A stretch of DNA of 46,249 nt, taken from Flavobacterium columnare NBRC 100251 = ATCC 23463. Lineage in GTDB: Bacteria > Bacteroidota > Bacteroidia > Flavobacteriales > Flavobacteriaceae. Shown one piece after another: positions 42,820-46,249 of this stretch. Numbering within the stretch: position 1 is the stretch's first letter; each line of letters begins with the position of its first letter. The position numbers and the translations under genes are program-made. A model generated the notes under the pieces. It saw nothing but the letters and a program-made list of their open reading frames with translations, had not been told where the DNA came from and made no database searches. The stretch is taken from the NCBI RefSeq assembly GCF_002530675.1, contig NZ_PCMX01000060.1:1-46249 (forward strand). The letters run 5' to 3'.

Positions 42820-42899
42820 AGGCATCAAAAAAACAAAGGTTTAATGAAATTTGTTTGGTGATCCAAAATTTTAAAATTGTGGGAATATTTGTCAAACAA

Positions 42900-42937
42900 A
42901 AAACCCTAACTCCTTTACTTACAAGGGTTAGGGTTTT
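42900..42937 (-). terminator. Terminator behind the displaced tRNA 3' end
   Basis: AAAACCCTAAC (42900-42910) and its exact complement (42927-42937) form an 11-bp stem. On the minus strand the descending arm runs into T6. It lies just after the tRNA-Ser-like fragment in the minus direction, where a tRNA terminator belongs. It could also act for cbiA on the plus strand. Confidence 0.6.
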
Positions 42938-42944
42938 AAACCTG

Positions 42945-42961
42945 CGGAGAAAGAGGGATTT
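42945..42961 (-). pseudogene. tRNA-Ser 3'-end fragment, possible attachment site
   Basis: On the minus strand AAATCCCTCTTTCTCCG has the T-stem 3' strand, the acceptor 3' strand TTTCTCC and a G discriminator, as in tRNA-Ser. The 5' part of the tRNA is absent; sequence to the right (GGAAGTC) no longer fits a T-loop. Site-specific elements that enter tRNA 3' ends leave such a displaced end at one border. The accessory cassette begins to the right. Confidence 0.5.
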
Positions 42962-43199
42962 GACTTCCTATTTCAACATATTCTATAACAGCTCGTTACA
43001 ATTGAATTTTTATTTGGGTAACCGATTTTACCCCCTTTTTAATCGTAAATAATTCATTTCATTTGTGAGTTGTAAATATACTCATTTGCAATGATATAGC
43101 AAATTAAAATTCAATAAACATTACTAAAAATTGAACAAGTTATTCAAGTATTTGATTGTCTACATCTTGATTAAAACTTGTTTTTATATTTATTCAATT

Positions 43200-43403
43200 T
43201 CAACCAAAAATCAAGTGAGTTACTTGTTCATATTTTATGCCACTATATGTACAGAACTCTTCAATCGTTAGAAACTCATTTCCGAGCTTATTGAGGTCTT
43301 TTTTTATCTTTTGCATCAATCTAGTACTTTGGCGATAACTCTTGCCTGTTATTCGTTGTATGTCCTTCGGATAGATGCAAACCCTCTGACTATTCAATTT
43401 CAT
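43200..43403 (-). CDS. Small conserved hypothetical, probably HTH-like
   Basis: 67 residues, basic and helical: VCIYPKDIQRITGKSYRQST, then RLMQKIKKDLNK and TIEEFCTYSGIKYEQV. The arrangement suggests a small helix-turn-helix or DNA-associated protein of the kind found in Bacteroidota accessory regions. It is transcribed away from the 43670 gene. No function is assigned. Confidence 0.6.
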   Translation of the reverse strand: MKLNSQRVCIYPKDIQRITGKSYRQSTRLMQKIKKDLNKLGNEFLTIEEFCTYSGIKYEQVTHLIFG

Positions 43404-43422
43404 ACTTTATCCATACCTTTGA

Positions 43423-43555
43423 TATAGCTATGCTATACTTCTGACGTGCAGAAAATCTTTTGCAATTTAGTTATAATTTTCCATACTTATTTATTGTGTA
43501 TTTATGTTCGTTTAAGACACTTGTGTCGATTTTGGACATATGGTACACTTGTGAC
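43423..43555. promoter_or_regulatory. Cluster of short palindromes between divergent accessory genes
   Basis: In the 266-bp gap: TATAGC-TAT-GCTATA (43423-43437), TTCTG-ACGTG-CAGAA (43439-43453), GACAC-TT-GTGTC (43516-43527), and a second ACACTTGTG at 43545-43553, 28 bases from the first copy. Such a series is typical of operator sites, but no regulator is known. The rest of the gap shows nothing else except the small frame at 43627. Confidence 0.4.
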
Positions 43556-43626
43556 TTTTTTTTTAATGAAATGCTTTGTAAACTTTGCTTTAATCATTCA
43601 AAATATGGTTGCAACTGATTGAAAGA

Positions 43627-43665
43627 ATGAAGGAGATTTTAGATGAATGTTTAACAAAATTTTGA
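43627..43665 (+). CDS. Possible 12-codon leader peptide
   Basis: ATG followed by KEILDECLTKF and TGA, ending 4 bases before the ATG at 43670. It is very short, and may only be chance or part of the leader. Close coupling to the next start is the only support. Confidence 0.2.
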   Translation: MKEILDECLTKF

Positions 43666-43669
43666 AGTT

Positions 43670-44428
43670 ATGGCTAGACAGAAAGGCATAATTAAATTGA
43701 AAGGTACTATCGGAGATATTACTTTTTACAAAACGCAAGATGGACACTTGGCAAGAGAAAAAGGTGGAATTGATGCGAGCAGAATTGCGAGTGATCCTGC
43801 GTTTCAAAGAACTCGTGAGAATGGTTCGGAGTTTGGTAGAGCTGGAAAAGCAGGAAAAATACTTAGAACAGCTTTACGACCGTTGCTTTTAAATTCTGCT
43901 GATGGTAGAATGGTAAGTCGTTTGACACAAGCAATGGTTAAAGTTATCCAAGCAGATACAACTAGTGATAGAGGTTTGCGTAACGTTATTGATGGAGAAG
44001 CTGAATTGTTATTTGGTTTTGAATTTAATATTCGTGGTAAGCTTGGAACTACTTTATTTGCTCCGTTTGTGGCAACTATTGACCGTGTGGCTGGTGAAAT
44101 TACTGTGGATTTGGCATCATTTATTCCTGCGAATATGATTGCTGCTCCAAGTGGAACTACTCACTACAAAATCATTTCTGGAGGAGCTGAAATTGATTTT
44201 GAAGTTGAAACGTATGTGGTTGCTACTTCTGAAACAGCAATTTTGGCTTGGGATGGAACTGCTACTGCTCCAATTAATCAAGTGAATGCGGTTACTGCTA
44301 ACTCAACTAAGCCATTATTTTTGGCTTTAGGTGTTGAGTTCTACCAAGAGATTAATGGGCAAATGTATCCATTGAAAAATGGTGCTTTTAACCCATTATC
44401 GATTGCGAAAGTTGATAGCGGTGTGTAA
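43670..44428 (+). CDS. Conserved hypothetical protein, first gene of accessory cassette
   Basis: 252 residues. The N-terminus is IKLKGTIGDITFYKTQDGHL, then a region rich in Arg/Gly (RTRENGSEFGRAGKAGKILR), a helical segment, and a C-terminal beta-rich half with FLALGVEFYQEINGQMYPL. There is no signal peptide. Similar proteins occur in flavobacterial genomes, but I know of no function. Base use is visibly less AT-rich than the cobalamin genes, hinting at a different origin. It heads three further plus-strand genes that end at the terminator at 45348. Confidence 0.75.
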   Translation: MARQKGIIKLKGTIGDITFYKTQDGHLAREKGGIDASRIASDPAFQRTRENGSEFGRAGKAGKILRTALRPLLLNSADGRMVSRLTQAMVKVIQADTTSDRGLRNVIDGEAELLFGFEFNIRGKLGTTLFAPFVATIDRVAGEITVDLASFIPANMIAAPSGTTHYKIISGGAEIDFEVETYVVATSETAILAWDGTATAPINQVNAVTANSTKPLFLALGVEFYQEINGQMYPLKNGAFNPLSIAKVDSGV

Positions 44429-44432
44429 TGGA

Positions 44433-44447
44433 CTTCGACAAGCTCAG
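44433..44447. repeat. Inter-gene repeat, copy 1 (CTTCGACAAGCTCAG)
   Basis: The 15-mer CTTCGACAAGCTCAG recurs exactly at 45105-45119. Both are followed by a GACAAAAA sequence and then the next gene's start. Similar palindromic-type repeats are dispersed in many bacterial genomes. This copy fills the gap between the first and second cassette genes. Confidence 0.75.
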
Positions 44448-44468
44448 TCTGACAAAAAAGGTTAAAAA

Positions 44469-44861
44469 ATGGTTTTATTTTTAACTAGAACTTATTTCCC
44501 TGAAGGAACGAATGGTAAACTCGAATGCGAAGGCAAATTGATTTGTAATACAATTGAATTGCCATGGAAGATGAACGAAACGAAGGTTTCCTGTGTTCCG
44601 GAAGGGAAATATTTTATTAGAAAGCGATATAGTGCAAAATACAAATGGCATTTAGAATTGGTGGATGTGCCGAATAGAAAGTTTATTCTATTTCATCCTG
44701 CCAATAATGCTCAAAAGGAATTGCAAGGTTGTATTGCTCCTGTTACTAAACTTTCTGGACCTGGTTTAGGTATGCTATCGAGAAAAGCTTTTACGAAGCT
44801 AAAAGACTTTGTTTACAAAGCTTTGGACAATAAAGAAAGTGTTGAATTAATTATCCAATAG
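44469..44861 (+). CDS. DUF5675-family protein
   Basis: 130 residues, soluble: LTRTYFPEGTNGKLECEGKL, IELPWKMNE, CVPEGKYFIRKRYS, FILFHPANNAQKELQGCIAP. These are typical DUF5675 segments, including the HPxNxxxELxGCI pattern. The His and Cys are similarly placed to those in L,D-transpeptidase-like folds, but catalytic function is unproven. The family occurs in Bacteroidota accessory and phage regions. It lies between two repeat-bearing spacers. Confidence 0.8.
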   Translation: MVLFLTRTYFPEGTNGKLECEGKLICNTIELPWKMNETKVSCVPEGKYFIRKRYSAKYKWHLELVDVPNRKFILFHPANNAQKELQGCIAPVTKLSGPGLGMLSRKAFTKLKDFVYKALDNKESVELIIQ

Positions 44862-44865
44862 ATCC

Positions 44866-44885
44866 TTTACAGGATGACAAAAAAC
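44866..44885. repeat. Degenerate inter-gene repeat, copy 2
   Basis: CCTTTACAGGATGACAAAAA sits in the spacer after DUF5675 and shares the GACAAAAA part with the other two spacers; the CTTCGACAAGCTCAG part is shortened. The ATG inside this repeat (44874) would create a false start for the next gene. Confidence 0.4.
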
Positions 44886-44891
44886 GTAATT

Positions 44892-45146
44892 ATGAAAAAA
44901 ATCATTAATAGAGCAAAAGCTCCCACGCCAAAGTTTTTCAAAGTGCTTCGAACTGTTGGGTTGACATTGGCTGCCGTTGGTGGAACTATTTTAGCTGCTC
45001 CAATTGCTTTGCCTGCCATTGTAACTACTGTAGGTGGTTATGTTGCAGTAGCTGGAGGAGTTTTGTCAGCTGCAAGTCAGCTTACTACAACTGAGGACAA
45101 CATCCTTCGACAAGCTCAGGAGGACAAAAACGGAAATGGACAATAG
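44892..45146 (+). CDS. Small membrane protein, holin-like
   Basis: 84 residues from the ATG at 44892 (MKKIINRAKAPTPKFF); an ATG at 44874 in frame lies in the repeat and is less likely. A basic N-terminus is followed by a long hydrophobic, Gly/Ala-rich pair of segments (VGLTLAAVGGTILAAPIALP and VTTVGGYVAVAGGVLSAAS). The C-terminus DNILRQAQEDKNGNGQ is encoded by the inserted repeat copy, so it may be an extension without function. Similar proteins accompany DUF5675 in Bacteroidota prophage-like regions, hence the holin-like label, which is tentative. Confidence 0.6.
   Translation: MKKIINRAKAPTPKFFKVLRTVGLTLAAVGGTILAAPIALPAIVTTVGGYVAVAGGVLSAASQLTTTEDNILRQAQEDKNGNGQ
45105..45119. repeat. Inter-gene repeat, copy 3 (CTTCGACAAGCTCAG)
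   Basis: Exact copy of the 15-mer at 44433-44447, followed by GAGGACAAAAACGG. It falls inside the end of the small membrane-protein frame and directly ahead of the last cassette gene. AGGAGGACAAAAACGGAAATG may serve as its ribosome-binding region. Confidence 0.75.
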
Positions 45147-45306
45147 AACATTGATGGGAACTGCTGGAGGCACATTTTTAAGTATTGTACCCAATCTTTC
45201 ATCTGATGATATTGCCAAAACGGTTATCTTAGCGACTGTTGGAGCTGTGGTCAGTTTTACGATTTCGTTATTGCTTAAAAGCCTAAATAAGAAGCACAAA
45301 AAATAA
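45136..45306 (+). CDS. Small membrane protein, last gene of cassette
   Basis: 56 residues: MDNRTLMGTAGGTFLSIVPN, then a transmembrane helix KTVILATVGAVVSFTISLLL and a basic tail KSLNKKHKK. It overlaps the end of the preceding frame by 11 bases. A single C-terminal helix with a positively charged cytoplasmic tail is common in small holin-like or anchor proteins. An AGGAGG lies 14 bases before the ATG. Function unknown. Confidence 0.6.
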   Translation: MDNRTLMGTAGGTFLSIVPNLSSDDIAKTVILATVGAVVSFTISLLLKSLNKKHKK

Positions 45307-45347
45307 GTTTAGCCCTAGTTGTGGTGACCTTTGGGTTAAACAAAATG

Positions 45348-45379
45348 AAAGCCAAGTCGTGAGACCTGGCTTTTTTTTA
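45348..45379 (+). terminator. Rho-independent terminator at end of accessory cassette
   Basis: AAAGCCA (45348-45354) pairs with TGGCTTT (45367-45373); a further three base pairs close the inner stem after one mismatch. A T8 tract follows. It is 41 bases after the last cassette stop and abuts the convergent gene's end, which it may serve weakly too. Confidence 0.8.
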
Positions 45380-45799
45380 TTTACCTATATATCTGTATAA
45401 AATTACTCTTCGCATATCATTGATAAGATTTAGATTTTCATGGAAACGTTTTTCGCTTTGTTCCAAAAGCTTTAAAGTTTCGATGTTTTTAACGTGCTCC
45501 TTGTGGTCTTTTATCTCTTGGTTAACTTTTATAGAAAATTCTTTTTTAATGTCGTGTAGGTTCAAAAAAGGAATTACTGAACCTCTAAGGAATTGATGCC
45601 AGAATTTTGTTTTCCAAAGTGCATAAGCAGTTAAATTGATAGTATCAAAATCAGCTTCGTTTTCAAAAATTATAACAAAACTGTTTGTAAATGGCTCTTT
45701 TTGTGGCTTTCCGCTGTTCATCCCTTTGTTAAGTAGGAATAAATGCGGTTTTGTATAGAAAGCTCCTTTTTTGTGGGTTTTAATGATAAATTTTAGCAT
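45377..45799 (-). CDS. DUF6943-like conserved hypothetical protein
   Basis: 140 residues from the ATG at 45799 (MLKFIIKTHKKGAF); an upstream ATG at 45832 adds 11 residues and is less likely. Recognisable segments are KPHLFLLNKGMNSGKP, FVIIFENEADF, WKTKFWHQFLRGSVIPF and a basic helical C-terminus. The family label is from memory and uncertain; function unknown. It faces the cassette and shares its terminator region. Confidence 0.65.
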   Translation of the reverse strand: MLKFIIKTHKKGAFYTKPHLFLLNKGMNSGKPQKEPFTNSFVIIFENEADFDTINLTAYALWKTKFWHQFLRGSVIPFLNLHDIKKEFSIKVNQEIKDHKEHVKNIETLKLLEQSEKRFHENLNLINDMRRVILYRYIGK

Positions 45800-45944
45800 A
45801 ACATCGGCTTTAAAAATTAAATTAATTTTCAATTTTTTGCAGTGTTTCTTATGAAATGCAGATGTGCCTCGCTACGCTCCGCCCATCAAAATTTTTCAAA
45901 AGAAAAAAAAGAAAAAAAGAAAGCCATTCGTCCAAGTGGAAGGT

Positions 45945-46089
45945 TTCAAAAAAGCAAGTTTTTCAGAAAAAATACTACCCGATACGTGATTGAATTTGGA
46001 AGCGTCTAATCAGAAGTTAAATGTGTTTTGAAACTGTTTGGGTGGAGATTTTTTCTGAAACCCGAAGGGCTTGAACTTGCTTTTTTGAA
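45945..46089. repeat. Imperfect inverted repeat in a 319-bp intergenic stretch
   Basis: TTCAAAAAAGCAAGTT (45945-45960) and its complement (46074-46089) are exact; directly inside, TTTCAGAAAAAAT (45961-45973) and its complement (46048-46060) are exact too. The right arm has 13 extra bases between them. About 75 bases separate the arms. The rest of 45800-46118 has no gene. Confidence 0.55.
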
Positions 46090-46118
46090 TACCTGGAACT
46101 TATCTTTGCTTCCTTTTT

Positions 46119-46249
46119 TTATTTATTTTTTTTGAAATTTCCAATCATAGTTGTTATGTAATCGGAGTTGAATCGGATGAAGTTATGGTTTACGAGATTT
46201 TGAATTGAAATCAGGTCGTCTTCTAAAGGGTATTGAATTTTAAAACAGG
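46119..46249 (-). CDS. C-terminal end of an unidentified protein, cut by window edge
   Basis: A minus-strand frame enters from the right edge and encodes about 42 residues (FKIQYPLEDDLISIQNL, then FNSDYITTMIGNF) before TAA at 46119. Its composition looks protein-like and other frames have early stops. Too short to identify. Confidence 0.35.
   Translation of the reverse strand, partial: CFKIQYPLEDDLISIQNLVNHNFIRFNSDYITTMIGNFKKNK

Noticed and set aside
42821..42836. TGCCTC-TTTA-GAGGCA hairpin at the end of cbiA as a terminator
   Set aside because: It is followed by A's and not T's on the plus strand, so it is not an intrinsic terminator; it partly codes the end of cbiA.
42855..43052. 65-codon plus-strand frame after cbiA
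   Set aside because: It crosses the terminator and the tRNA fragment and has no protein-like composition.
1..46249. CRISPR array
   Set aside because: No regularly spaced direct repeats with unique spacers were seen on either strand; the only recurrent short repeats are the three inter-gene copies near 44433-45119.

Overview
The window is AT-rich chromosome from a member of the Bacteroidota, most likely class Flavobacteriia. Four things point there: promoter elements of the Bacteroidota type (TAnnTTTG near -7, sometimes TTG about 19 bases upstream), weak or absent Shine-Dalgarno sequences, short Bacteroidota-style forms of housekeeping proteins (a one-domain Ppx, TonB-ExbD-ExbB together), and small proteins that resemble flavobacterial families. 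The species cannot be named from sequence alone.

Layout. 1-3354 (minus): end of a surface-polysaccharide locus (FemAB-like acyltransferase, sugar aminotransferase, partial flippase). 3462-7580 (plus): an rRNA/tRNA methyltransferase, then polyphosphate kinase and exopolyphosphatase. 7623-10016: a decayed mutator-like insertion sequence bounded by 16-bp inverted repeats, itself interrupted by an IS3-family element; both transposases are damaged. 10270-14405 (minus): tRNA-Val, folC, tonB-exbD-exbB and a hypothetical protein. 14912-42819: a very large cobalamin locus. 42898 to the right edge: a broken tRNA-Ser 3' end followed by a compact accessory cassette, probably the left part of an integrated element.

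Cobalamin locus. Plus-strand cobW and cobN face a minus-strand operon that starts at a cobalamin riboswitch (36874-37064). Its order of transcription is ferredoxin/TonB-dependent receptor, NiCoT transporter, SDR-like protein, cobA, cbiX, cobI, cobJ-cbiC, bluB, cbiE-cbiT, cbiG-cobM, cobK, cbiD, a UreH/NicO transporter, chlI-chlD and pduO. A second minus-strand operon upstream holds pduX, cobQ, cobC/cobD and cbiB, and cbiA diverges from it. Together these cover metal uptake, uroporphyrinogen III to adenosylcobinamide phosphate, and the lower base (BluB). Genes for nucleotide-loop assembly (cobU, cobS, cobT) are not in the window. The locus mixes anaerobic markers (CbiX, CbiG, CbiD) with the late, aerobic-type chelatase (CobN plus ChlI/ChlD).

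Most notable points: (1) the 873-residue ferredoxin-receptor 'fusion' splits into two normal overlapping genes if one A is added to an A7 tract; (2) an atypical Rossmann protein sits beside cobA/cbiX in a locus with no recognisable precorrin-2 dehydrogenase; (3) divergent promoters of pduX and cbiA lie inside one inverted repeat; (4) a tRNA-Ser fragment marks a likely integration boundary next to a four-gene cassette whose downstream genes are each preceded by a related short repeat.
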